A DNA stretch of 64,000 nucleotides, taken from contig PDUO01000027.1 in assembly GCA_003008705.1 (NCBI GenBank), positions 803,120 to 867,119 of the forward strand, given 5' to 3'. The DNA comes from Pezicula radicicola (lineage: Eukaryota; Ascomycota; Leotiomycetes; Helotiales; Dermateaceae). Of this stretch, positions 22,601 to 34,691 are shown one piece after another (the first letter of the stretch is position 1; each line of letters opens with the position of its first letter). Below the pieces are notes generated by a model, which worked only from the letters and a program-made list of their open reading frames with translations, did no database searches and was not told where the DNA came from. A program made the position numbers and the translations under genes.

Positions 22601-24548
22601 TTCCTAATGATGACGCCGCATGCCCCAGAACAACAGTATGTTCATCATCAAAACTAACCCGCACCGACTTTTTCTTTGGCTTAAGATGGTCTTCGGATGC
22701 TACAGAATTATCCGAAACTTCACTGCCGCCTTGAAATGATCCAGGAAGACCGCTCGGAGAGTCATCTCTCGTCGATGGCGAGTGCTTCAGAGCAGATTTT
22801 CGTGGTGAGACTGAACGGCCAGGCGGCTGGTGTTTCACTGCGAGATTGTCTGGAGTCATAGAGAAATGCGCCGTTCTTGTAGGACTGACTGAAGATACTC
22901 TGGCAGCTCCGTTGGCAGCAAGCCCATTTCCATTCATACCCGAAGTGACGGGTTCAGGTGTAGTTTGCCCGGCGGACCTTGTTTGTTGTCTTTCTTCAGC
23001 AAAAGCCACAGAGGACAAAGATTGTCCCCTGCTATGTCCTCTGCCAGCTGCAGAACGAGGAAGGGGTGTTGGGGACTCGGTTCGATTATCTGGACTCGCA
23101 CCACCCAGGCTGCCATAATTCAAGTAGGTGTTTTGATAGCTAGCTCTTTTTGTTGGTGTGTCGTCTTCCTCTTCTTCCCGTTCTCGATCCTCCCTGACAA
23201 TTGATGGTTTTTTCGTCAAAGGAACTGCCGGTCGGTGACTATACACCGCTCGACTTGACACATCGCTTTCAGATTCGGAACCAAAGGTAGATCCCCCTTC
23301 GCTACCAGACTCGCTGATTGTGACCTTTTTCTTTTTCTTTCTCGGTGGCACTGCGGTCGTTGGTATCGGTTCTGGAGTTGGCTCTGGTGCTGGTTCGGGC
23401 GTACTCTTCCGTACGGGTTCTGGAGCAGGGACAGTTTCTAACTTGGATGGAACTTTTGGTCCCTCAACATACGGTTGTTGGATCGCAGCCTGTTTTAGTT
23501 TGGGAGGTTGCTTGGGAGGTTGTTTGGCTGCAAGCTCCATAGCATCCACTGCCGTTCCCTTTATCCTTCCTCCTACTGTGCCATTGGCAAGATGTGTTCC
23601 CGTAGCTTGCTTCGGAGCAATCCTCTTCTGTTTCTTGACTGGCGCATTAACCACATCCCTCAGACGCTGTTCGATTGCATATATTTCCGCCTCTGGCAAG
23701 AAGCTTCGCGTATTCGGATCGTAAATCAGATTCTGATTGTTCGGCGCAGTGATTACAGGACGTCTTGATGGTGCATCATCAGTTAGTTCATTGTCTAGAG
23801 GCGACTTTGGCCTTGCATTCATAGGATAAGAATAATTGACGGACCCTCTACTGTCTGGTCTTGTTGTTAGCTCTGCATTTGATGCTGTACTCCTATGGCC
23901 GAGGTTCCTTGGAGGAGTGCTTCCAACAGGCTCAAGACTCGACCCTCTCCCCGTGGACCTGTTTGGCGGAGGTGAGGCTATCCGCATGGCCTCTACACTG
24001 GCAGATCTCCGTTGGCTTAAGTTCTTTGGAATCGCAGGGACTGGCGGGGCATCAACGGCACTGGGAACTGGCGATGATCGATTTGGAGATGGCTCCCGGA
24101 ATGTGCGTTCTGACATGGAGCTTCCACTTCCTCTCCGTTGTAGCTGTGGCCGGGAATTCGAACCTGCGCTCCTGTCGCTTCCCGCGGATGAAGTCGATCC
24201 AGCCCTGCGCAACATCCTCTTCGTCTGAACTTCTGCTACCGACGTAGGAGTCGTGGGCCGGGATCGTAATGCAGCACCAGCTGCGGCAGAGGCGAGGGAA
24301 ACATTCGAGGCGCGGTTCTTGAGGAAGGCCTGGGCAGCTGCCGATGTTGCAGAAGGGTTTGCATTGGATCCATTGAGCGGCTGCGCGAAAAAAAAGATGT
24401 TAGCAATGGTGTTGTTCGTTGGATGCGCACATATGGTCAACAAGCACAGTTGTCGATGCGCCGTCGCAAGGACAGAGCGCGAAAGGGCAGCTAGGATCTA
24501 GGGACCTACCGGGTTCGAAGCCGCTCTTCTCCTTTTGCTCCCAAACAT
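19644..24548 (-). CDS. Large intrinsically disordered protein, possibly eisosome Seg1-like
   Basis: Exon 1 is 24510-24548 (13 codons, MFGSKRRRAASNP) and exon 2 is 19644-24380, giving 1591 residues. The acceptor follows CTAAC plus a T-rich tract and CGCAG. The longer open frame to 24443 only reads into the intron. Conserved-looking parts are the N-terminus (SATSAAAQAFLKNRASN, then SLASAAAGAALRSR), three KKKKK-type basic patches, WFSMGRGKKK and WFSMPGGWEG, a Glu/Lys segment near residues 1000-1070, two copies of SRFADSDSxD near residues 1300-1330, and a basic end, KKKKFQALRKMFRLDD. The rest is Ser/Pro/Thr-rich and disordered. The basic termini and Ala-rich N-terminus recall the Seg1 eisosome-stabilising family at the plasma membrane; this is an inference. 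The reading frame is clearly real because no stop occurs over 4.7 kb. Confidence 0.85.
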
Positions 24549-27010
24549 TGTTTGACTCGTAGGCGGATGCCCGGTGTACCTCTGCCAACCAAGGGCTAAT
24601 GAGGATATACTCTATCGCATTTGGAGAAAGAAAGGTACGATCGAGCAAGAGATTGGGGATCCGTATGATGACGACGGGCAATACTGGAGAATTGCAGGCA
24701 CAGCACACAGCTCTGGCCTCGCTAGCCGAGCGTTGCTGGGATGGCTGTGAAATCGTGCGTGGTGATTGGGTGACGGAAGGGAGTGTGTGGATATTGATGA
24801 GGATGATGTGGGTGCAGTGGGCTGAGGCTGTATGTAGCAGACAAGGAACCTGTAACAAGAAGAGGAAGAAAATAGAAATTTTGAGGTTATTCACAGTTTG
24901 CCGTTTGGATTGGAATTGAAAAATATGGACGATGATGCTTCTGCTGCGTTTCGCAAAGTAAGAAAAAAAAAAGAACAATAACGGCCACGTTCCCAGGGCC
25001 CTCAAGTGTTTGAAGGGCGGAACTCCTGTGGTGCCGGACACTCACTCACTGGTCTGGGTCGTGGGTGATCGACGCTTGGGGATGATTTTGGTTCTAGCGT
25101 CGCTGTTCGGATTCTTTGGGGAATGCAGTTCCTGTACTCGTAGTCCCTGCCCTCCTGTACATAGCACGCATACTGTATGATAGCAAAGAGCAAAACATTA
25201 ATAATCGGATCCAACTTTCAGCATCGCTTTTCGGGGTTTTCGATGTGAAGAAGCCTGAACGATCGAGTGTGGATGGAACGATAAGGTGACGGGAGCGGCC
25301 TTTCTGGCGATAGGCTGGTGTAGCTACAGTAGTTTATTTAGCTGCAAGTCAACGTTGAGAATAATTTGTGATTTTGCTTTTTCCTGGTCGTCCACCATCT
25401 CCAAGCCACGTTCGAGTGAAGCTATGACGTAGTCTAGGACCATCCTGTCACGCCACGATTTGTTTCTTTATGCGTCGGACGTTAGGTTGCTCGAAATAAA
25501 TAGCCTAGATTATCTCGCTGCAAATGACGAGTCATTAATTGCGTACAAGTGTACCCAGATGCGATGCGATGGCATCTCCACGGCCTGTAAAATTATCTAA
25601 AAGGAGCTCATGGTGAAGTGTCTCCGAAAGTTGAACTTGATCACGTGTAGAACTACCGAGAGTTGATTCAGGAACTGTAAGACGAACTATGTTACCCGTG
25701 ACGTCAATATGATGACGATAATGATAACGGTATAGAGGTAGTTCTATACCAGAAATAGTACATTTCAGCACTACTTATCCCTTTTGCCTAGAAAGGACTC
25801 CCTTTACTGTAGTCTCCGAAGAGAACTTCGAGAGGTAATTTATGAGTTTAATGTAGTTACTTAATGAACAACAGACTTGAGAATTGTACAGAAGCCATAG
25901 CAGTTTCCTCTGAGAATTGGTTTAAGTTCGCAGTTTTATATAGCTAATCTCAAGTAACTTAAGCTATCTCAACAGTTAAATGGAGGTCATAAAGTAGAGG
26001 AGCCTGTTGAGCGTTTTTACTCGCCTAATTTAGAAGATAAATTCAGACAGTTCAGGGGCCCAAGTAACTCAAGGAAATTAGCTTAAGGGGAAGGCAGTAA
26101 AGAGTTCTGCGGAAAAGGAAGCAATTTCGCAGCCCCTTCGCGCTCAGTTCAGCGGACCAAATAATGCTATCCCGAAATATTTATTAATGGAGACGAGAAG
26201 GTTATTTAAGGCAAGTGTATTATAGAAAATGCTGAGCTAGTTTAATCATTGCTAAATACCTTTAGCCTTTAGGAACTACAAAACAATCAGGCTATTTGAC
26301 GGTTAAGTAGCACAAGTATGAATTACTACTGAAGCTATGTAACCATATAAAAAGTAATTCTACGAAGTGTTATAGGGAATGACACCATTTATGATAGTTG
26401 TCCCCAACGGGACCTTCTTTTCTTGAGCCAATACTTCATACGGTAAAAACAAGGTTGTAACTAAAGGAACAACACCTTATTATGTCAATTTTCAATTTTT
26501 ATATCTAATAATTTGTGCTGTGTTCCTCAACCCAATCCTGTCTATGTTAATATTTCTAGTTGTTCCACATCGAGCGAGCGAGCCATTGGCGGATTTTCAA
26601 GCAGCCAAGTCTTGTATCTAATGCGCCGTTGATCTCAGTGGAAAAAGGGCGGTTTTGGCGACGTGCAACAAGCTTGGGAGTCAATGATAGCATGCTTTCT
26701 TATGTCAGCCTGTAGTGTAGCCACCGAGTCGGCTAGTCGATGGCTGGCTTAAGAAGTGCCGAGGCTACAGTAAGCCCGTAAGCCCAATTCTGAACGACGA
26801 CATCATTTATCTCCTCTTCTCTCCGTCATATACGCACCACAGCATTAGTGGTCTACGACTACCAATATCTTGCTATAACCTCAAGTTGCTCATTGAGTTG
26901 CGTATACGAAGTAGTTAATCCCAAACAACAGCTGTTTGTATCCCAGCTACTCCGCTGAGATCGCTTAATAATTCAATCAGCCCAACACAGCACAGCTTCC
27001 CACTATCAAT
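24549..27010. other. Intergenic region between the Seg1-like and epoxide hydrolase genes
   Basis: The first about 700 bases are probably the promoter and leader of the minus-strand gene. The region 25350-26480 is AT-rich with stops in all frames and contains CTCAAGTAACTTAAG-like motifs (about 25945 and 26065). No RNA gene or mobile element could be recognised. The 213-residue minus-strand open frame at 24400-25041 has no family features. Confidence 0.5.
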
Positions 27011-28559
27011 ATGGCAGACTCGTCATTGCCATCACTCCCATTGCCAACTGGCATCACGGAATCATACTTACCGTCCCATGATCTCACCTATCACATCCTC
27101 TCTGCAGGACAACGAGGAAAGCCTCTCATCCTTCTCCTCCATGGCTTTCCAGAGCTCGCCTTCTCTTGGCGGAAGATCATGGCACCAATATCCTCCCTCG
27201 GCTATTTTGTTGTAGCATACGACCAGCGAGGTTATGGACGAACCCAAGGCTGGGATACGAGATCGTTTCAGGAGGTCGATTTAAATACCTTTTGCCTTAC
27301 GCGTCTTGTTGGTGACGCTGTTGTTCTTGTTAATGCGCTTGGTTATAAGGAGGTAGCATGCGTGATTGGACATGATTTTGGTGCTGTTGGGTCGAGCTTG
27401 TGTGCCTTGATGAGGCCCGATATGTTTAAATCGTAAGTGTATATTTCACTATTAGTGCAAGCCATGTCCAGTTTCCCAATATCAACGCATTATTGGCGAT
27501 GGGGTTTTGCGGTCAGCGCCGGACTTTGTGTTCTGTGCTTGTGAGTTAATGATGCGCTTAACTCATGACCCTGCTTCCTATTTCCAGATTACCAATTCAT
27601 TTGATTGAGTAATTCACTTAGCTCACTTGAAATGAGTAAGTCGCTTGAGTAACATGGCACTATTCGAGGAGGGTATCATGAAATTAAGTGATTCATGACC
27701 CCATCGGCAAAATGTCCCAATTCAAGCCAGCAGCCCAAGGAAAAGTTCTACATAAAAACAGGCGGAAGAGAATGCTATGAAATCAAGTTCTGACAAGTTA
27801 CACAGGGTGATAATGATGTCGCATCCATTCAAAGGCTCTCCGAATCTACCATTCGACATTATATCCAATCCTCCCAAAACATCTCCAAAATACAATCTCG
27901 ACGAGGACCTCGCCTCTCTTCCCTATCCCCGAAAGCACTACAAATGGTATTACTCCGCACAACCAGCCGCACATGAGATGGACGAGCCAAAGTCCGAATT
28001 ACACAAGTTCCTACGAGGTTATTTCCATCTGAAATCTGCAGACTGGGATGGTAACAAACCTAGACCTCTCAATGCCATGGTTGCTACCGAGATGGAGAAA
28101 CTCCCTTTCTACTATGTTATGCCACTAAAAAGTAACATGCGCGAATCAGTAGATCTGCTTATGCGAGAAGAGGACCCAAAGGAAGTTGAATCAAAGAGTT
28201 CATCTTGGCTTCCAGACGCAGATCTTGATGTCTACGTACAAGAATGGTCACGAAATGGGTTCCAAGGTGGACTGAATTGGTATCGCGTATCAACAGATCC
28301 TGGAAAGTATATGAAAGATGTCGAGTTATTTGCAGGAAGGAAAATTGAAGTACCGTCATTGTTCATAGCTGGAAAACAGGACTGGGGGACGTATCAGGAA
28401 CCGGGTGTTGTAGAGAAGATGGGTGAGGTTTGTACGAAGTTTAGAGGTGTTGAGTTGGTGGATGGTGCTGGGCATTGGGTTCAGCAGGAACAACCGGAGA
28501 AGGTCTTTGAGATTGTGGAGCGCTTCTTAAAAGATGTTAAGATTGAGGCTGTATCCTAG
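27011..28559 (+). CDS. Epoxide hydrolase (alpha/beta hydrolase fold)
   Basis: The likely reaction is opening of an epoxide ring to a diol, via an Asp ester intermediate. The CDS joins 27011-27432 and 27806-28559 (391 residues). Motifs are the oxyanion HGFPE (His44), the nucleophile Asp122 in VIGHDFGA, the acid Asp333 in GKQDWGTYQEPG, and the catalytic His364 in GAGHWVQQEQPEKV. A cap domain lies between residues about 150 and 300. The intron of 373 bases is unusually long for this genome and contains alternating GAGTAA/CACTTGA motifs that recur in intergenic DNA. There is no organelle signal, so it is probably cytosolic. The substrate cannot be predicted; roles in detoxification or secondary metabolism are both common for this family. 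Confidence 0.92.
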
Positions 28560-28703
28560 TAGTCTCCAATTTGTTTTAGGTATTGTTTTATATGCTTGAT
28601 AACTTCGCCATTAGCCGCTGCATTGAATGCAGGAGCCTTTGATTAGCGTAAAAAATATTTTTTTAAAAAAAGGAAAAAAGGAAAGCCCCAGCAGTTCTAA
28701 TAA

Positions 28704-29790
28704 ATGCTCCCAGGTCTTATCTGTATCAATCCTGTACCTCAAAAATATATGGAAGTTACTCTGTACTGTACATACGATTACCTGAATTACTTAATTAACG
28801 AGTCTGTTCCTGACGAGAAAGCATTAGTGAATTCTATCAGCAAAGGTATCAAAGTCAAGGCGCTGATAATTTGCAATCCACACAATCCGTTGGGTATTAT
28901 AAATCATTGCAGATGCAAAATTTCTTATAATAACTATCAACAGGCCGTTGCTATACCGCCGAGGCGCTAAAAGAGCTCTTCGTTCTCTGTGCCAAGTATC
29001 AGATTCACCTTATCAGCGATGAAGTTTATGCTCTCTCTGTATTTGTATTTGGCGTTGACGGCACATCATTCACCTCTGTATTGTCTGTTGACCCTACTAG
29101 TCTACTCAACGGTGACAGGATTCATGTTCTTTATGGTCTTTTCAAGGTTTGTTATCCTTCACGTAGGTTAAGCAAGAGTCATGTTAAGAAAAGGTGTAGG
29201 ATTTTGGAGCAGCAGGTCTACGTATTGGATATCTCATTACCTATAATACGCAGCTGTCGATGGCAACGCGTACCTTAGGGTAAGATTGCCATCAAAACCC
29301 TGTTTGCCAATATCTAGGTAACTGACTTGATAATCAAGGCGTTTCCACTGGCTCTCAGGAATCTCATGCGCAATTGCTACAATGATTCTAGAGGATAGAT
29401 TTTTGACTACGGAGTTTCTACGCAAAAGTCGCTCGTTACTCTCTGAGCACTACATTCTAGCGATGCAAATGTTAACACAGGCCGGTATTTCTTATTATAA
29501 AAGAGGGCAAGTTACTTTATTCTACCTCTTCGAATCGTCTAATAATCACAGGAATGCTGGTTTCTTTTTGTGGATAGATCTGTCCCCATTTTTGGTGCTT
29601 GAGGAAGGGGGCAAGGAAGGAGAGAGGGACGATGCATGGGATGCAGAGAAGGAGTTGTAAAGTAAGCTCTTCAAGTCTGGAGTTGAAATGTCAATTGGGT
29701 TTGCATATTACAATGAGGAGCCAGGTTGGTTCCGTGTTATCTTTCAGTTGAGAGTGATGTTCTTGAGGAGGGCCTCAGAAGGTGAATATT
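28704..29790 (+). pseudogene. Decayed PLP-dependent aminotransferase (ACC-synthase-like)
   Basis: Pieces of a class I/II aminotransferase appear in order but in different frames. They are VKALIICNPHNPLG near 28850-28900, LKELFVLCAKYQIHLISDEVYA near 28965-29030 (shown in full family context only as KYQIHLISDEVY), a damaged Lys-loop region (LYGLFK), then FLRKSRSLLSEHYILAM near 29410-29465, NAGFFLWIDLSPFL near 29550-29600, and SGVEMSIGFAYYNEEPGWFR near 29675-29735. The first about 150 residues of the usual domain, upstream of the PHNPLG motif, are missing. Several frame changes and in-frame stops mark it as non-functional. It lies 145 bases downstream of the epoxide hydrolase on the same strand. 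Confidence 0.85.
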
Positions 29791-30208
29791 TATACCCTAG
29801 CATTTTCAAATTTCACTAACATAAGCACAGAATCATCAAAACTGTAAAATCATAAATAGACAGCAGGGAATAGCTTGCAAAAGAAATGGCCAACTAAGTA
29901 AGCTCCAGATACGCTTAGCGAGGAATGATTTTTCATAACTCGGCATTTCCTTCCTCCCCTGAAGAGCCTTTTTCTATCCACTGGGAGAGGTATATCGGGT
30001 CGTAAAAAGGCTTAGTGAAGAGAAGAGGCCCAGTTGAGGCGAGTTGCAGTAGATCTTTAGAGTTCAAAACCTGCCGCCCATTTGATCGGATTATCACTTC
30101 ACTTTACTATCCATCTATTCGAAATGACTTGCTATTTATTTCAAGCGACATACCCTAACAGAAAACCCCATATTGAAAATATGCCACCAGAAGCAACCTG
30201 AGATGGGT

Positions 30209-31946
30209 TTAAACCTTGTCCACCTCCTCTATCGCAGCTTCTTCCTTGCCGTTCCTCAACCTCTGACCACGCCACTGTACAAACATTGTAGGGAGAATGC
30301 TGACACCAATTATGAGTGCACTCGCTACCCCAGCACTGGCAGCCACTCCCACATTTGTGAACATGTCAGGGAACCTAAAGTGATCACTGGTCAGTTGTGT
30401 CATATGATGGAACGGTAAAGACACCCACCAGAAAGGACCAATAAATCCCCATGTCTGACGGACAAAGGTAATGAAGACGCCAATACTGGCCGATTCCTCA
30501 AGGTGACAATCGACGGCATAAGTAATCAAGACAGTCGTAACGATTTGGTTGCCGACACCCGCAATGGCGATTCCAATTACTGGGGTAATATTCCAATGGC
30601 CTTCAGGGGCTTCTTGAGTACGGACCAAGAAGACCACGACACCAACAATTGTAAAGATAAATCCACTATAACTCAACCAGAGCCGATACTCTGGTGCTGG
30701 ACGTACACCAGTCCTTTTCGTACGCAAGTTCATCCAAGTATCGGAAAGAACTCCACCGAGTTGCTCTCCAATTACTGATCCAATGATGATGCCCAAGAAT
30801 TGAAGGCCGAGTTGTTGTGAGTTGAACATAAACTTTTCGCCGAACAGCTGAGGAAGTTCCACGGTTATCAGCACACTACCGAAAAGAAAATTCATGGCGT
30901 ATGCAATGGCTGGAATGAGGATGCACATGTATCGGTACAGGAATAGTGGTTGGATGAACTCATATAAGCTGAAAGGCTTTGGGTCGATGCGCTTGAATGT
31001 GAAGTATTCTTGCTTGAAGTCGGAGCCTTGGTGAGAAACACCAGTTCGGATGTATCGAGTCTCAGGGCCGAAAAAGACGTAAAGTATGAATTGTACTCCA
31101 TTTATCTGAGATCGCGTTAGCATTGGCAGACAAATATTTGCAACGGGCTTACCATAGCTAAGATATAATAAATCCAACGATAGCCGACATGGAATGCGAC
31201 AAATCCAAAAATAAAAGGGGACAGAGGGACACCTAAAGTAACCATTAAAGTCCAGATACCGATATACCGAGCTCGGTCCTTCTTAAAGAAAGTCTCGGTG
31301 ACTACTACACTTCCAATTGCAGCAGCTGGGCTAATAAAGAACGCCACGATAGCTCTACATGCTGCCATCGAAGCATAGTCAGGACTTTTCGCACAGCCGA
31401 TATTGCCAATGAGGCTGACAATAAGCGATATAAGGAATATTGGACGTCGTCCAAAGCGGTTTGATAATGGCTTCCAAAAGAGAGGCGCGCCACCGAGAAT
31501 TGCAATTTGTAAAGATGTAAGATATGTTGTTCGTTGAAGGCTTACACCAAGATCCACGGCAATGGTTTCATACGCAGGAATAATTGCGGAAGCTGTGAAG
31601 GTTGACATGCAAGCATGGATCGCGACGAGGACGAGGTTTACGACTTTCTGATAAAGTAATTAGAAGTAAACCAAGCAATATAGTTAGTAGCTAAGAGTTG
31701 GCATACCTGCCAATTCGGCCAATTGTACGGATCGGCGCTTCCAGGACCTGGGACTGGGTCGAGATCCAAAGTTCCATGTCGTTGAAGAAGATAGTCTCTA
31801 TGATAATTTGAAAGGCCAACGCCGCCATTGGAATTGAGGTATGTGGCTTGTGTGTCGATATGCTCGATTTGAACTTTGTCCTTGGTATTCTGGGACGTGG
31901 CGCTGCTATGAGCCTCTGAGGCTGATTGAATTTCTGCCATGGCCAA
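30209..31946 (-). CDS. MFS transporter, DHA1/HOL1-like
   Basis: The CDS consists of exons 31707-31946, 31153-31647 and 30209-31105 on the minus strand (543 residues; an ATG two codons later is an alternative start). It is predicted to be a plasma-membrane 12-TM drug/proton or cation antiporter. A cytosolic N-terminus of about 75 residues with DPYNWPNWQK precedes TM1. The signature between TM2 and TM3 is SNRFGRRPIFLISL, with the MFS GRR motif. TM5-6 contains GVPLSPFIFGF, then a central loop starts near ETRYIRTG. Both introns restore continuous TM segments, which supports the model. This subtype resembles fungal HOL1/multidrug transporters; the cargo is unknown. Confidence 0.9.
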
Positions 31947-32745
31947 ACAAGCCTTTTGGAGATGCAGCCACGACTTGGCAGGTCCAAAAGCGTCGTATTA
32001 GGTGTGGAAGGTTGACCTGAATATATAATTACGAGAGCTCCAGCCTTGGTCGCTTAAAATGAATGACAAGTGATTGCGTTCAAGTTCAGATGATGAGACG
32101 AAAGACGTTCATTTTCGTCGAGTTCCTTCAGGAGATATATATGGGCCATGATGGATATCTGGAGCCTCCGCATCAGATAAACATGGGGCCCCAAACTCCG
32201 CCTCGCCGTGTACTGCAGGTACAGTTGTTGGAGTTATTGGAGTGCGAGAATCGGATGGTCTCCCCACACTTCCCCACAAAGCTCCAACTGCCATAATGCA
32301 AAATGGAGCCTCACAGGGCTGCAAAATTGAAAGCCGGAGCCCTTGCGAACCCCGGAAATCACCAAAAGGACCAGCGGAAGCAACGGCTTCGGGCCGTCTT
32401 TTAGGATGATTTCCCCAGTTTGGACGAGTACGACACCGGACGGTGCACGGGGCTTGGAGGCGCCGATGCAGTGCTTTTTCTATTTTTACGGCGTTGGGTG
32501 CTCACTGTTCAGTGAATGATCTCGGTTGTGCAACATAGTATGTCGGTCGTAGAAAGGTCTCTTTGGGCATTTTCGAGTAAACTTCGAATAATACACGTGA
32601 GAAAGACTTCCGCGGGTTCTCGCTTATAAGCTGGCTTGTCATCACGAGAATCTCTGCGCATCTTTTAGTCGTAGGTATGCATGGAGCTGTCTCACTTGGA
32701 GACTTCTCGCGACAGTAGCAACACCTCTTTTACCATAATTAAGTC
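31947..32745. other. Intergenic region between the MFS and PTH11-like genes
   Basis: About 800 bases with no supported gene. It should hold the promoter of the minus-strand MFS gene. A short dyad-like stretch near 32130-32180 (ATATATATGGGCCATGATGGATAT region) is visible, but no specific regulatory site can be named. Confidence 0.4.
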
Positions 32746-34090
32746 TTATATTTCATCGTTACTTTCACATCGTAACATCGCTGGTAAGTATGTATCCTCG
32801 CTTACATGATAACAACTGTCACCTTGTTCGCCTCGCCGAAAGTTGCTTACGAGTTCTCGAAGACGCTGGTTTTCCTTCGCAGCCTTGGCGTGTGAAGCTA
32901 TACAGATATTACACCAATCCTCGAGGTCTACTGGAGGAGTAATAGTCTGGATTCTATTTTCCGCCGCCGGCTGTGATTCGCTCTCTAAAGAGATAGCTGT
33001 GCTCGTACTAAATCTACTGCTATTACAGGTAGAAACACTATATATTCAGTGAATGATTACCATAATGTACTGAAAAGGAATAATACTACGAACCTTTGTA
33101 GTTTCCTGATTTGGCGACCAGCAACCTTGAGCAATGGCCTAAGTATTGCAAGAGATGCTGCAATGATGCCGATTCCAACTTCGAGAAGGCTTAAGATGCT
33201 GATAGGAAGCAGGTTATCTATAGTTATTAGTGGGGTGACTTTCCCAACTGTTTTTAAGTAGAGTTTTACGCTTACAAGTAAGATCCCCTGGTTGGCCCAA
33301 GCCCCCAATAAAATTAAATCTTGCAATGTTGACGCCGCTAGTGCTGTAGACTGTGAGTATAGATTGTACCAACTTCTATTGCCATTTTCAACGAACCTAA
33401 TACCCAACCCTAGAACGAACCCTACATCGATTTTGACTCTTCCCTTCATCTGTGTATTCCAAATTAGAAACATTGGCAGAAGTGCAAATATTCCGTCCGT
33501 AACGAAACTAATGGCAGCATTCGTGTATACTAGGCCAATAAATACAGATCTACTAATACAAGTCCCCTGAATAGACCGGTCCCAATAAAATGGTATCGGT
33601 AAGCACTGAAGCGTTGCTACCAGCAGGAAAGGTATCCCGCAGAGGCTATAAACATACACTGTCCAGAGGATAATATGCCGTGCTGAATTCTGTTCTGCTA
33701 GGCGAAGTAGCAATATCGCGATAGCAATTTTCAATGTAACTGTGTTGCCGCAGTATATAATTTCCTGAACGTAAAAAATCTACACTTGTTAGATTTATTT
33801 TCTAGATTCTAACGAAGCAAAGCGATTCTATCTACCTTTAGTATTAATTTCACATCCTCCGAAGACAAATCTCTAGCCTGCTGGCCTGCACCGAGTCGTA
33901 TTGCCACAATTGCAAAACTAATAAAGATAGTAAAGAATAAAAGCGATAGTAGAATAAGAAGGTCATCAATACCAAGACTTCTGACCATAAACTTCCGCAC
34001 GTAGAGTCGAGCCCCAACGGTGAGCCAACATAGGACAAGAAGTACTAGTAGTAGTCCATATATTGTTGATTGCTGTGGCGGGTCACTCAT
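32746..34090 (-). CDS. PTH11-type / rhodopsin-domain integral membrane protein
   Basis: A five-exon model on the minus strand: 33836-34090, 33404-33779, 33276-33350, 33094-33217 and 32746-33037 (373 residues). The start MSDPPQQSTIYG precedes TM1 (LLLVLLVLCWLTVGARLYVR). The family pattern is clear: SLGIDDLLILLS after TM1, a Cys-containing TM3 region, IPFYWDRSIQGTCI in the extracellular loop, ISFVTDGIFALLPMFLIW, and LLEVGIGIIAASLAILRPLL as the last TM. The two small introns around exon 3 are needed to remove non-family sequence. The cytosolic tail has EDWCNICIASHAKAAKENQR. These proteins are putative surface receptors or membrane proteins of unknown ligand; PTH11 of Magnaporthe acts in surface sensing. 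Confidence 0.85.
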
Positions 34091-34691
34091 CTTCAGAAAG
34101 AACGGAAGAAACTGCAGGCCACAAAAACAAGCACGGCGCTTCACCACCTCAAATAAGCAGCTACAAAAGTTTACAGCAAAGCTATGACCATTGAACTTCT
34201 TAAGGTCTGTTTGGAGATAAAGTTTGCCGTCTCGCCTAATGTGATCGTGAGCTTCCGCTTTGGCTTGTAGCAAGTTGCGAGTAGCGGGGTAGTCTCAATT
34301 AGTGTTTTGGCTCGAGCTTCTATGGCAATACTTTTATTGTAAGATTTACACTACTGCAGCCGCATTTTACGCTGGCGGATGCACTTTTGCTTTCAATTGT
34401 GATGCGTTAAGCGACGACACCAAGAATTTTGCCTTTTTTCTTGACAATACTTCGACTCAAAATCGTGGGAAATGGACGAAGTAATGGATCTCAACCAGGT
34501 TCCCCATTACGAAGTAATTATCTTACACATGAGTAATCATAAATTTAATCGGCAGTGCAAAGATGACCAAAAGATAAACTTTAGTCTGACTCGACATCCA
34601 AAACCTAACCAACAAGATGTCCCTTCTAGCCCCTCTTCTACTTCTTCTACGCTTCCAAACAGAACTCTCGTGTCCCCTCCTCCACCGCTCT
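34091..34691. other. Intergenic region upstream of the PTH11-like gene
   Basis: About 600 bases holding the promoter of the minus-strand membrane-protein gene and the 3' end of the amidase gene. The open frame to 34273 only extends the first exon upstream without family support. Nothing else is seen. Confidence 0.45.

Noticed and set aside
24400..25041. 213-codon minus-strand ORF upstream of the large disordered protein
   Set aside because: It overlaps the first exon and intron of that gene in another frame and shows no family motif; it probably lies in the leader or promoter.
34091..34273. Upstream extension of the PTH11-like protein
   Set aside because: The family begins shortly before TM1, and the ATG at 34090 fits this; the extension has an unusual Cys/Phe-rich composition.
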